A model generated the notes under the pieces. The model was not told where the DNA came from. It saw nothing but the letters and a program-made list of their open reading frames with translations, and did not search any database. A stretch of DNA of 64,000 nucleotides from Opitutaceae bacterium (GTDB lineage: Bacteria > Verrucomicrobiota > Verrucomicrobiia > Opitutales > Opitutaceae), in assembly GCA_016711225.1 (NCBI GenBank), contig JADJTK010000052.1, positions 1 through 64,000 on the forward strand. Direction: 5' to 3'. Made by a program: the position numbers and the translations under genes. Position 1 is the first letter of the stretch. Each line of letters starts with the position of its first letter. Shown in pieces: positions 53,217 through 63,620 of this stretch.

Positions 53217-56200
53217 CTATCCACTGATCCCCCTCGCCCTTTCGGTCGTTGAGATCGCATACACCTGCCCAGCCTCGTCCACCAGGGCGGTGGAAACCAT
53301 CGACACCTCCAACACCGTGCCCGCCCTGGTCAGGCGCTGGGCGCTGTAGGGCTCCAGCACCTCCGCACGGCTGAGCTGGCGCAGCGTGGCCAACGCCTCC
53401 TCCCGCAATGCCTGCGGAATCCGATCGCGCACGTTCATCGCCAGCGCCTCGGCTTCGCTCCAACCATACAGTCGCACCGCTCCCGGATTCCAGGCGATGA
53501 TGCGGCCCGCCAGGTCCTGCACGGTGATGGCATCGTGCGCATCGCGCACCACCACGGCCAGGCGCAGGAGACCGTTGGCCTTGCGCAGCGCCTCCTCGGC
53601 CTGCTTCAGCTCCGTTATATCCAAAAACGTGATCACGGCCCCCTCGATCACGTTGTCGATCGTGCGGTAGGGCAAGATGAGCATCCGGTACCTTTTCCCT
53701 TCCGCGGTGCGCACCTCCAACGCCTTCGCCACCAGGGTCTCGAGCACCTCCCGCAGGTCCACCCCTAGGCGGTCGTAGCCCACCAGATTGGAGACGATGT
53801 GCCCCACCGGCCGGCCCACGTCGCTCGGGATCAGATTGATGATCTGGCTGGCGGCGGGGGTGAAACGCAAGATGCGCAACTGGTGGTCCACGAACACCGT
53901 GCCAATGCCGGTGCCGGCCAGCAGGTTGTTCATGTCGCCGTTGGCTCGCGACAGGTCGGCCACCTTGCTCTGCAGTTCCGCGTTGACGGTGGCCAGCTCC
54001 TCGTTGACCGACTGCAGCTCCTCCTTGGAGGTCTCCATCTCCTCGTTGGTGGACTGCAGCTCTTCGTTCACCGACTGCATCTCCTCATTGGAGGACTTGA
54101 GCTCCTCATTGGATGTCTCCAGTTCCTCGTTAGCGGTCTGAAGGTAGTCCTCCTTGGTCTGCAACTCCGCCTTGAGCGCTCCGATCCGGGCGTCGGCTTC
54201 CACCGCCAAGACGCTGGCCCCTGCCGCCAGGCCACCGGGGGCCGGCTCGGCGGGCGGAGCCTCTTCGAGAATGATCAAATACAAAGGCACCTCCAACGTG
54301 GCGACCTGGCCGGTTGTCATCGGACGAATAGTCAGATTGACCAGGGAGAAGTCGCCGTTGGTCTTCACGCGCAACCCCGGACTGCGCACCAGCGCCTTGG
54401 TGACGGACGCCTCGTGCAGGGCCATGGAGAGCTCCCGCCGCAGCCCTTCGCGGGCCATCTTCAGGATGTTGTTGATGCCGGCCTCGCCCGGGGCCAGCTC
54501 CAGGTACCGGCCGGTGCGGCCGTGAAGGTAGAGGATGTCGCCCTGCGCGTTGACGAGCGCGCCGGAAGGGGCGACCTGCTGGAGCAGCGCCTGCTCGGTG
54601 AGCTCGCGCAGCGGCAGCTTCGCCGGGAAGGCCGGCTTGCCCGCAGCCCGCGGGAGCACGGAATCCATCGCCGTCATCGTCGGCAGAAACCGGCTCAGGG
54701 CAGCCCGCTGCGCCCCGCGAAAGTCCTCCTTGCGCCGGAACAGCTTCGTCTTGCGGTCCAGCACGGGGAACAGGTCGCCGAACTCGCCCACGGTCTCCGA
54801 AGTACCCAGGAACAGAACTCCACCGGGATTGAGCGCGTAGTGAAACAGCGGCATGAGCTTTTTCTGCAGCTCCCCGCCCAGATAGATCAGCAGGTTGCGG
54901 CAGCTGATGAGGTCGAGCCGGGAGAAGGGCGGATCTTTGATCAGGTTCTGCTCGGAAAAGATCAGCATGTCGCGGATGCCCTTGTGGATGCGATACTGAC
55001 CGCCCTCGGGCTCCGCGATGAAGAAGCGCGCCAGCCGCTCAGGGGAGAGGTCGGCGGCGATGCTGGCCGGATACAGTCCGACCCGGGCCGTGGCGATGGC
55101 CGCACTGTCGATGTCGGTGGCGAACACCTGCAGGGTGTAGCTCTGCTTGAGGGCCTCCAGGCGCTCCTGCAGCAGAATGGCGATCGAATAGGCCTCCTCG
55201 CCGCTGGAACAACCCGGCACCCACACCCGGATCACCGCGCCGGCGGCTTTGCCGGCGAAAAGCCGGGGGATGCCCTCGGTCTCGAGCACCTTGAACGCCT
55301 CGGGGTCGCGGAAGAAATTGGTCACGCCGATGAGCAGATCGCGAAACAGCGCCTCCACCTCGAGCGGGGTTTGTTGGAGGTATTTGAGGTAGTCCTCGAT
55401 CGCCTCGACCTGGTGGACGACCATCCGCCGCTCGATACGCCGACAAATCGTACTTGGTTTGTACTGGGAAAAGTCATGCCCGGTCTGGGCACGCAGCAGG
55501 ACAAAGACCTTTCGCAGCGCCTGCTCCATGCGGGGCGCCGGGGCGCCGACAGGCCGAGCGCTCGTGCCGAACGCACGGGCCACGTACGCGATGAGCTGGG
55601 CGGCCATCTCCGCCGGGGGCAGTTCATAGTCCACCAGCCCGGTGGCGAGCGCGTGGCGCGGCATGCCGTCGTACTCGGTCGACCCGGGGTTCTGGACCAT
55701 GACCATGCCGCCCTCCGCCTTGATGGCGCGCACGCCCACGGTGCCGTCGCTGCCAGTGCCCGAGAGTACGATACCGATGGCGCGCTCGCCCTGGTCCTGG
55801 GCCAAGGAACGGAAAAAGAAGTCGATGGGCAGGCGTTGGCCGCGGGGCGCGCCGGGCTCCAGCAACTGGAGCGCGCCGTTGAGGAAGGCCATGTCTCGGG
55901 CCGGAGGGATGATGTAGGCGCAGTTCGGTTGCACCACCATGCCGTCCTCCACCTCGAAGACCCGCATGCGGGTGTAGCGCTGGATGAGCTCGGTGAGCAG
56001 GCTCTTGTGGTCCGGCGCCAGATGCTGCACCAGCACGAAGGCCATGCCGGGGTTGCTCGCCGGAGGCATCCCGGAGAAGAAGGCCTCGAACGCGCCTAGT
56101 CCCCCGGCCGAAGCACCGATGCCCACGATCGGGAAACTCCTTGCCGGCGGCTCCACCGCGCGCGGACCCGCCTCCGGCGCCACGGCCTCGTTTGCCGGGG

Positions 56201-56279
56201 ACGCAAACGCTGCCAGCGCGGCGGGGGCAACGGGGGGCTCCTTTTCTCGGTTCCTAACGACAACTTTCTTCTTGGTCAT
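53217..56279 (-). CDS. CheB-CheR fusion with coiled coil and two PAS domains (copy 1)
   Basis: A 1020-residue chemotaxis-like signalling protein. Residues about 48-240: CheB methylesterase with Ser in GIGASAGG, His in VLVQHLAPDHKS and Asp in GTGSDGT, but no receiver in front. About 255-520: CheR methyltransferase (SQYKPSTICRRIERRM, NFFRDPEAFKVLE, the SAM motif WVPGCSSGEEAYSIAI). Next a heptad coiled coil of repeated NEELETS/NEEMQSV units, then two PAS domains (GTVFVDHQLRILRFTPAASQ; WNPGAVRLYGWSEAEALAMN). No chemoreceptor gene is adjacent, so this type may modify other proteins or act as a soluble sensor. Start ATG 56279 (MTKKK). Paralogue of 57363-60294. Confidence 0.92.
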   Translation of the reverse strand: MTKKKVVVRNREKEPPVAPAALAAFASPANEAVAPEAGPRAVEPPARSFPIVGIGASAGGLGAFEAFFSGMPPASNPGMAFVLVQHLAPDHKSLLTELIQRYTRMRVFEVEDGMVVQPNCAYIIPPARDMAFLNGALQLLEPGAPRGQRLPIDFFFRSLAQDQGERAIGIVLSGTGSDGTVGVRAIKAEGGMVMVQNPGSTEYDGMPRHALATGLVDYELPPAEMAAQLIAYVARAFGTSARPVGAPAPRMEQALRKVFVLLRAQTGHDFSQYKPSTICRRIERRMVVHQVEAIEDYLKYLQQTPLEVEALFRDLLIGVTNFFRDPEAFKVLETEGIPRLFAGKAAGAVIRVWVPGCSSGEEAYSIAILLQERLEALKQSYTLQVFATDIDSAAIATARVGLYPASIAADLSPERLARFFIAEPEGGQYRIHKGIRDMLIFSEQNLIKDPPFSRLDLISCRNLLIYLGGELQKKLMPLFHYALNPGGVLFLGTSETVGEFGDLFPVLDRKTKLFRRKEDFRGAQRAALSRFLPTMTAMDSVLPRAAGKPAFPAKLPLRELTEQALLQQVAPSGALVNAQGDILYLHGRTGRYLELAPGEAGINNILKMAREGLRRELSMALHEASVTKALVRSPGLRVKTNGDFSLVNLTIRPMTTGQVATLEVPLYLIILEEAPPAEPAPGGLAAGASVLAVEADARIGALKAELQTKEDYLQTANEELETSNEELKSSNEEMQSVNEELQSTNEEMETSKEELQSVNEELATVNAELQSKVADLSRANGDMNNLLAGTGIGTVFVDHQLRILRFTPAASQIINLIPSDVGRPVGHIVSNLVGYDRLGVDLREVLETLVAKALEVRTAEGKRYRMLILPYRTIDNVIEGAVITFLDITELKQAEEALRKANGLLRLAVVVRDAHDAITVQDLAGRIIAWNPGAVRLYGWSEAEALAMNVRDRIPQALREEALATLRQLSRAEVLEPYSAQRLTRAGTVLEVSMVSTALVDEAGQVYAISTTERARGISG
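55161..55328. repeat. 168-nt tract identical to 59308-59475
   Basis: Reading both copies base by base, 55161-55328 and 59308-59475 are identical, while flanking parts of the two CheB-CheR genes differ at many silent and replacement sites. After one mismatch (55329 versus 59476) identity continues for more than 30 nt. Confidence 0.85.
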
Positions 56280-56642
56280 GGCAGCTTTGTTCCCCGTCCG
56301 GACTCCGGTGTGCGCTGCGGTGGCGAGCGTACAATCTCCCCGATTCCGCACCTCGGGCAGGGCGATGGGGGACTGGCACCAATCAGCCTAGCGAGAAGGC
56401 GCCGCAGCAGCGACACAAATCCCAGAACCCGCCCCTCGCTCCCGAACCAGGGGGGCCGGATCGCCCGATGCGGGCAAGGCGAGGGGCGACGGCTGCGGGG
56501 CGGGCACCTGATGGTCCCCGAGCACTCGGTGACTCTACACTTTGCCGCTCGCCCGGCCCGGGCCAGGGACCGGCCGGGGTGGTCCGCGGGGGCGAAGGGG
56601 CGCGACCGCCCCACGCCCGGCACTGCCGGCCACCAGGCCCCA
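56280..56642. other. Gene-free stretch between signalling genes
   Basis: These 363 nt separate the receiver gene (stop at 56643) from the start of CheB-CheR copy 1. I see no convincing coding frame; frames that cross it are open only because of high GC content. A small palindrome GCCCGGCCCGGGC lies at about 56552-56564. The promoter of copy 1, if any, would be here. Confidence 0.4.
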
Positions 56643-57341
56643 TCAACCCTTCCTCCGGGCCAGCACCTGGGTGATCGCGCCCACCCGCACCTCGGGCGAA
56701 TACGGCTTGCGCATGAAGGCCTGGGGCCGCTCGGGATGGTTGCCGGCCATCGCCTGACCCTCCCAGTATCCACTCATCAAAACCACCGGAATACCGGGCG
56801 CGATCTGCCGCAGGGCCGCCAGGGTTTCCCACCCGTTCATCCGGGGCATGGTCAGGTCGCAGAGCACACAAAAGATCTCCGCGGCGTGCTCACGAAACAC
56901 CTTCACGGCCGCGATCCCGTCGGCCGCGGTCAGCACCGAAAAGCCCAGCCGCCGGAGCACCTGCACCACCGCGCGGTGCACCACCGGCGAGTCTTCGGTC
57001 ACCAGCACGCTCACCGCCCGCGCCGCCTCGGCCGCCGGCACGCCCGCGCTGACGGCCGGAGCGACCGGCAGCGTGGCGGTGGTGAGATTGGCCTGCCGGA
57101 TCAACCCCGACTCGCCGACAGTCACACAGCCCACGGGGGCCAGGTCGTAAAAGCCGAAAGACCGCGCCTCCGCCGTATCCAGCTCATCGTGCGCCCGCCG
57201 CAGCTCCTCGCTCTGCATCTCCAGTTCGATCTGGTGCACCCGCAGCTCCTGCAGCGTCTGCAACAAGGCCTCGACCGACAACACCCCGGCCGAGTCCGGC
57301 GCAAGCCCCCGCAGGGCGGTTTCCTCCGCCTGCCGGCGCAA
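56643..57341 (-). CDS. Response regulator with PAS remnant, probable internally deleted hybrid kinase
   Basis: A 232-residue protein. Residues 25-95 match the N-terminus of the 757-residue kinase at 50735 (LQELRVHQIELEMQSEELRR, FYDLAPVGCVTVGESGLIRQ). Residues about 108-232 are a receiver with EDS, the phosphoacceptor in VLCDLTMPRMNGW, Ser in LMSG and Lys in MRKPY. The second PAS, H box and ATPase core of the sibling are missing. The frame is open back to the TAA of the CheB-CheR gene at 57363, same frame; the only start codons are weak (TTG 57341), so translation is probably coupled to the upstream gene. Confidence 0.82.
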   Translation of the reverse strand: MRRQAEETALRGLAPDSAGVLSVEALLQTLQELRVHQIELEMQSEELRRAHDELDTAEARSFGFYDLAPVGCVTVGESGLIRQANLTTATLPVAPAVSAGVPAAEAARAVSVLVTEDSPVVHRAVVQVLRRLGFSVLTAADGIAAVKVFREHAAEIFCVLCDLTMPRMNGWETLAALRQIAPGIPVVLMSGYWEGQAMAGNHPERPQAFMRKPYSPEVRVGAITQVLARRKG

Positions 57342-57362
57342 CTCCGCGGAATCCCCCGGCGG

Positions 57363-60294
57363 TTACGTTTGGTCGGTATGGGAAGCCTCCGATACCTGCT
57401 CGATGGTGGCCAGGGCGTAGCACTGGCCGGTCTCGTTGACCAGGGCGGTCGCGTCCACGGCCACAGTCAGGCGCGTACCCGCCTTGGTGATCCGCACCGT
57501 GCGATAGGGCTCCAGGCGACCCGTCTGCCGCAACTGCTGCCCCCTGGCCTGTTCCTGCTTTCTCAGTTCCGGCGGAATGCGGTCGCGCGCGTTCATCGTC
57601 AGCGCCTCGGACTCGCTCCACCCGTAGAGGCGCACCGCTCCTGGGTTCCAGGCCAGGATGCGCCCCTCAATGTCCTGCACGGTGATGGCTTCGGGAGCAT
57701 CGCGCACCACCACGGCTAGGGCGCAGGGCGTTGGCCCGGCGCAGCGCCTCCTGGCATTGCCTCATCCTGGTGCTTTCGATAAAGGTGATCACCGCGCCCT
57801 CGATCACATTCGCCAGCGTGCGATAGGGCTGGATCCGCAGTGTATACCACTTGCCCTCCACGCTCTGCACCTCCTCCTCCCGCGCCACCAGGGTGTCCAG
57901 AACCGCTTGCACATCCTCCACCAGCCGCGTGTAGCCGACGAGGTTGGAGGCCAGATGGCCCACCGGCCGCCCCACGTCGCCCACAATCAGGTTCATGATG
58001 CGGGTGGCGGCGGGGGTGAAACGCAGGATGTGTAGCCGATGGTCGACGAACACGGTGCCGACGCCAGTGCCGGCCAGCAGGTTGTTCATGTCGTTGTTGG
58101 CACGCGACAGGTCGAGCACCTTCGCCTGCAGCTCGGTGTTGACCGTGGCCAGCTCCTCGTTGGCGGCCTGCAGCTCCTCCTTCGAGGTCTCCAGCTCCTC
58201 GTTGTGGAGCAACTCCTCGTTGACCGACTGCATCTCCTCGTTGGAGGACTTGAGCTCCTCATTGGCGGTCTCCAGTTCCTCGTTGGCGGCCTGCAAACAC
58301 AGCTCCTTGGTCCGCAGCTCCTGGCGGAGGGCGGCTATGCGGGCGTCGACCGCCCCGGCCGGCTCGGGCCCGGCGGCCTCGGGCCCGGTCCCCACCGCCG
58401 CTGACGCAACCTCCTCCAGAAGGACCAAGTACAAGGGGGCTTCCGACACGGCAGCCGCTCCGGCCGCCACCGGCCCGACGCTCAGGTTGACGCTGAGACG
58501 GGGTCCATTGATCCGCACGCGCAGCCCCGGGACACGCACCAACTCCCGAGTCCCAGCGGCCCGGTGCAAGGCGATGGCCAGCTCCCGCCGCAACCCATCA
58601 CGCGCCATCTTGAGGATATTGGTGGTCCCCACCTCGCCCGGAACCAGTTCGAGAAAGACCCCCGCCCGACCGTGCAGGTACAGGATGTCTCCCTGGGCAT
58701 TGACCAACGCGCCGGCCGTATCGATCTGGCGCAGCAGCGCCTGCTCGGTCAGCTCGCGCAACGGCGGCCTGGTCGGGCCGGCCGCTTTCCCGGCGGCCGG
58801 CGGCAACGCCGCGGCCAACACCTTCATCTCCGGGAGCAGACGCGCCGCCGTTCGCCGCGTGCCGCCGAAGTCTGCCTTCCGCCCAAACAACTTGGCCTTG
58901 CGATCCAGCACCGAGAAGAGATCGCCGAACTCACCCACGGTCTCGGAGGTCCCCAGCAGGAGCGTGCCTCCCGGATTCAGCGCGTAGTGGAAGAGCGGAA
59001 TGAGCTTCCGCTGCAAGTCTCCGCCCAAATAGATCAGCAGGTTGCGGCAGCTGATAAGGTCGAGTTTGGAGAACGGGGGGTCCTTGATCACGCTCTGCTC
59101 CGAGAAGACCAGCAGGTCGCGGATGCCTTTGACAATGCGATACGCACGGCCGTCGGGCTCGGCGGTGAAGAAGCGGGCCAGGCGTTCCCGGGAGAGGTCG
59201 GCGGCGATGCTGGCCGGATAAAGGCCGGTGCGCGCCACGGCGATGGCCTGGCTGTCGATATCGGTGGCAAACACCTGCAGGGTGTAGGTCTGATTGAGGG
59301 CCTCCAAGCGCTCCTGCAGCAGAATGGCGATCGAATAGGCCTCCTCGCCGCTGGAACAACCCGGCACCCACACCCGGATCACCGCGCCGGCGGCTTTGCC
59401 GGCGAAAAGCCGGGGGATGCCCTCGGTCTCGAGCACCTTGAACGCCTCGGGGTCGCGGAAGAAATTGGTCACGCCAATGAGCAGATCGCGAAACAGCGCC
59501 TCCACCTCGGCGGGGGTTTGTTGGAGGTATTTGAGGTAGTCCTCGATCGCCTCGACTTGGAGGACGACCATCCGCCGCTCGATGCGGCGATAGATCGTGC
59601 TCGGTTTGTACTGGGAGAAGTCATGCCCGGCCTGGGCGCGTAACAGGACAACGATCTTCCGCAGCACCTGCTCGGTGCGGGGGGCCGGGGCGGCGACGGG
59701 CCGGCCACCCGTGCCAAACGAACGGGCCACGTACGCGATGAGCTGGGCGGCCATCTCCGCCGGCGGCAGTTCGTAGTCCACCGGCCCGGTGGCGGGCGCG
59801 TGGCGCGGGATGCCGTCGTGTTCGGTGGATTCGGGGCGCTGGGCCATGACCATGCCTCCCCCCGCCTTGATGGCGCGCACGCCCTGGGTGCCGTCGCTGC
59901 CCGCACCCGCCAGTACGATACCGATGGCCCGCTCGCCCTGGTCCTGCGCCAGGGAACGGAAGAAGAAGTCGATGGGCAGGCGCTGGCCCCGGGGGGCGGA
60001 GGGCTCCAGCAGCTGGAGTGTCCCGTTCAGCAAAGCCATGTCGCGGCCGGGGGGAACAATGTAGGCGCAGTTGATCTGCACCGGCATCCCGTCCACCACA
60101 TCGAAGACCTGCATACGGGCGCGACGGCGGATGAGGTCGGCGAGCAGGCTCTTGTGGTCGGGCGCGAGATGCTGCACCAGCACCAAGGCCATGCCGAGTT
60201 CACCGGTCGGGGGCATCCCCGAGAAGAACGCCTCAAAGGCCGCCAAACCTCCGGCGGAGGCCCCGATGCCCACAATCGGGAAAACGCCCGGCAA
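57363..60294 (-). CDS. CheB-CheR fusion with coiled coil and PAS domains (copy 2), frameshifted
   Basis: Paralogue of 53217-56279 with the same order: CheB (Ser in GIGASAGG, His in VLVQHLAPDH, Asp in GAGSDGT), CheR (YKPSTIYRRIERRM, VPGCSSGEEAYSIAI), NEEL-type coiled coil, PAS (GTVFVDHRLHILRFTPAATR), and a last PAS (WNPGAVRLYGWSESEALTMN) that is in another frame. The switch is at about 57715-57720, where one extra C splits RRANALR from the LAVVVRDAPEAI segment expected from copy 1. Joined length is about 975 residues. An ATG at 60397 (MTEKKPARKRS), like the MTKKK start of copy 1, is out of frame with the CheB part, so a further indel near the N-terminus is possible. Confidence 0.88.
59308..59475. 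repeat. 168-nt tract identical to 55161-55328
   Basis: Second copy of the identical CheR-coding tract; see the partner entry at 55161. It encodes the NFFRDPEAFKVLE to GCSSGEEAYSIAILLQER region, covering the SAM-binding motif. Confidence 0.85.
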
Positions 60295-60580
60295 CGCGCC
60301 ACCCGGGCGTGACTCCGAAGTTCTGATGGCCGACCGCCCCGGCCCGGGAGGGCGGCGTGCGCGGGCTCCGTTTCCGGGCGGGCTTCTTCTCGGTCATGGC
60401 GGGGATCCCAATTTGGGGGCATCAATGCACGCGATTCATGGGTTCAGTACAAGCGCACAGTCCCCCCCCGGGCTGGACACGCGCGAGCCCCGCCCCCCGC
60501 AGCCCACCGGGCCTGCGCCCGCCCCGGCCTCACCGCACCCTTGCCCTCCTCCATTCCGCAATCCGAATTCCCCACCGGGT

Positions 60581-63208
60581 TCACCGCCACTCGTGCCGCG
60601 GGTAACGGCGGGAGAGCGCGGGCTTGATCTCCGGATATACCTCGCGCCAGAAGCGGCCGAGATCGTCGGTCACCTGCAGCGGGCGCTGGTTGGGCGCGAG
60701 CACCTCGATCTTCAGCGGCACCCGTCCGCGCGCCAACGACAGCGTCTCCACTCCGAACAGCTCCTGGATTCGCGCCGAAATCACCGGCGGGCCCTCCTTC
60801 GGGTAGCTGATCCGCGAGCGCCGCCCGTTGGCCATGTCGATTCGCTCGGGCAGCAGCGTGTCCATCGCAGCGAGCTGCTCGGGCGTGAGCCAGTCCTTGA
60901 GAATCGGCCACGGGTCGAGGTTGCGCACGTCCTTCACCCCGTGGCAGCCGTAGCACATCTGCTCGACCAGCGTGGCCCGGTCGGCCTCCCGATCGGATGG
61001 GCCTCCATCTCCGGGAACCACTCGGCAAAACGCGAAACGCGCACGATCCACTGCTCCACCGTCTCGTCCCATGCCTCAATCTGGAGGTTCCCCGTCAGCA
61101 CCTCACGGGCGAGAATCTCTGCCGCCTCGGTGGCCGGGGGCTCCGCTCCCTCCTTGGCCTCCAGCACCAGGTCGCGGAAGCGCCGCTCACGCCGGGCGGT
61201 GACGCGCTTGGTGTTCAGATCGAGTCCGGTGGTCACCGTCTCCACGAAATCGTTCGGGAAGAGCTCCCGCAGCCACGCCTCCTCCACGGCTGTCGCCAGG
61301 CCCAGCACGGTGTTCACCTCTCCCGCACGCCCGCCGATCTCGCTGATCTCCGCCACCACCAGCAGCCGAGCCTCGTGCATCGCACTCTCGCGGGCGAGCA
61401 TGCCCCGGCGTTTGTGCACAAGCTCGCAGCGCAGCGTCGCCGCATCGAGGCGACGGGCGAGATGGTCGATGAAGCCCACCAGGACGCATTTGCGCACCAG
61501 CGCGCCGTCCACGCGGCGCTCGGCCACATCGAGCCCCTCGTCCTGCGCGATCTCCAGAAATTGCGCAAACAACGGCCCCACCTGCCGCGCCGACTGCGCG
61601 TGGATGCCCAGCCGCCGGCAGGCGTCGACCGAGAAGCCCGCCCGCTCGGCATAGCGATACGCGCGCATCAGAAGGAAAAAGTCCGACTCGTGCTCGGCGC
61701 CGAGCAACTCCTCGCGCGCCGTCTCCACGTCGCGCCCCACATTGCGCAGCCAGAAGGTGCGCCCCTGGGTGAGCGCCGCCATCAGGGCGATCGAGCGCAC
61801 ACAGCCATGCTCCTCCGCCGCCAGCAACATGCGCGCATACCGCGGATGCACGGGAAATTTCAGCATCCGCCGGCCGATTGCGGTGATGCGGGTGAAGCCT
61901 CGGCGGCGGTAGCCTGACCCTAGGACGGGCTTTCGCCCGACTCCACTCCCCTCGCACAGTCCCGGAAGCCCTCCGGTCAGAGACCGGACCTACCGCTCCC
62001 AGATCCGCCAGCAGCTCCTCCGCCCGCGCGAGCGCTTTGGGATCCGGCGGCTCGATCCAAGGAAAACCAGCCACATCGTCGATGTCGGCGGCCTTCAACG
62101 TCAGCACCACCTCGGCCAAATCGAGGCGTTTCACCTCCGGCAGTTCCTGCAGTGAGCGCTGGGTATGCTCCCGCTCCGTCCAGAGCCGCAGGCACACGCC
62201 CGGCGCCGTGCGACCGGCGCGGCCCGCCCGCTGGTCAGCCGAGGCCGCGCTGATCCTTTCGACCAACAGCGTATTGATGCCGCGGTGCGGGTCGAAACGC
62301 GCCGTGCGCGCCAGCCCGCTGTCCACCACTGCCGTCACCCCGTCGATGGTCAGCGAGGTCTCGGCCACATTGGTCGCCACGATGATCTTGCGCTGTTCGT
62401 AGCGATCCACCGCGCGGTCCTGCTCGTCGGGCCCCATCTCGCCGTGAAGGGCAAACACCAGGCAGTCGCGCAGCTCACGCTGATACTGGATGGCACTGAC
62501 GGTGCGACTGATCTCGTAGGCCCCGGGCATGAACACCAGCACGTCGCCGGTGGGCTGCCGGGCCACCACCCGGGCGCAGGCCCGCGCCGCCACGTCCCAG
62601 ATATCTTCACGCTCGGGATCGATGGCGTGTTTCTCGTACTCGGTCGTCACCGGGAACATTCGCCCCTGGCTGGCCACCACCGTGCACGGTGCGAGGTAGG
62701 CCTTGAGCAGCCCGGCGTCGAGGGTGGCCGACATGACGATGATGATCAGGTCCGGCCGGGTAGTACCCTGGATCTGGAGCGCACGGGCCAGACCGATGTC
62801 GCCGTCGAGATGGCGCTCATGGAACTCGTCAAAGACCAGCGCGCTCACGCCCCGCAGGTGGGCGTCGAAGGTCATCTGGCGCAGCAGGATTCCCTCGGTA
62901 ACAAAACGGATGCGCGTCTTCCCCGATACACGGGAGTCCAGCCGTACCTGGTAGCCCACCTCGTCGCCCAGGCGCACGCCCTGTTCCTGCGCCACCCGCT
63001 TGGCCAGCAGGCGCGCGGCGATCCGCCGCGGTTGGAGCACGACACACTGCCCGCGCTCGAGCAGCCCGGCGCGCAGCAACATCTGGGGCACCTGGGTGGA
63101 CTTACCCGAGCCCGTCGGGGCCTGCACCACCACGCGCCCGGTCGTACGCACGCCGTCGAGCAGCGCGCTTTGGATTTCGTAGATGGGCAGTTCGCGAGGA
63201 TCGGGCAT
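60581..63208 (-). pseudogene. hrpB: ATP-dependent helicase HrpB, disrupted by a REPIN insertion and one further indel
   Basis: HrpB is a DEAH-box (here DEFH) RNA helicase of about 820-850 residues. From ATG 63208 the first frame has QAPTGSGKSTQVPQ (motif I), VFDEFHERHLDGD (motif II), MSATLDAGLL (motif III) and QRAGRAGRTAPGVCLR (motif VI), ending at LLADLGA. Then an 85-nt GTAG...CTAC element (61909-61993) shifts the frame; the next frame holds ITAIGRRMLKFPVHPRYARM to FAEWFPEMEAHPIG. Near 61000 one base is missing, and the last frame (READRATLVEQMCYG to SRRYPRHEWR) carries the HrpB C-terminal domain to the stop at 60581. If the sequence is right, the product is truncated after the helicase core. 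Confidence 0.88.
61909..61993. repeat. REPIN-like element, family A, inserted in hrpB
   Basis: The element runs from GTAG (61909) to CTAC (61993), 85 nt. The left arm is GTAGCCTGACCC followed by TAGGACGGGCTTTCGCCCGA; the right arm on the minus strand is GTAGGTCCGGTCTCTGACCG. The right arm matches the intergenic copy at 10575-10597 in 20 of 23 positions or so. Removing these 85 nt joins LGA to RRRGFTRITAIG in one frame. Confidence 0.85.
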
Positions 63209-63620
63209 CGGGAGGGAAGCCCATCACAGAGCCCGTCGCCCGCCCCGCGCGCAAGACCGGAGGGAGGGTCGCCACGCAGCGAGTGGCGAGCATCCCCCTC
63301 CCCATATAGTCGTCCTCTTACTCCTGCTCCCTCCCGAGGATTCTGCCGCACGCCAGAATGCTCTTACTCGTTCTGCTACTCGTTCTCGTTCTCCTGCGCT
63401 CCCCCCCAGGCTGCGTTTCCACATTCTGCGTTGATCCCGTCTCCTCTCTCTACCGAGCACCGCGAGAGATCCACCGGTTACGGTCCACCGGCGCGCGGCA
63501 CCGCATTATTCCGCTCGGAATGATGCCGCCCTCGGGCGTCCAGCATCGGCGGCCACCCGCATGGCAGTCTTCATGACGCTCTTCCCCCTCTGCAACCTTA
63601 GCTCCATCCCCGCCTCCCCT
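63209..63620. repeat. Gene-free stretch with degenerate short-period repeat upstream of the GH74-like gene
   Basis: A hairpin CGCCAC-GCAGCGA-GTGGCG lies at about 63270-63288. From 63312 to 63398 the DNA consists of loosely repeated words on the plus strand (CTCTTACTCCTGCTCC, CTCTTACTCGTTCTGCTACT, CGTTCTCGTTCTCCTG). No convincing gene is seen; in-frame ATGs at 63561 and 63573 could lengthen the next gene. Confidence 0.45.

Noticed and set aside
57944..59643. Long plus-strand open frames opposite CheB-CheR copy 2
   Set aside because: They are Ser/Arg/Pro- or Gln/Gly-rich shadows without family similarity.
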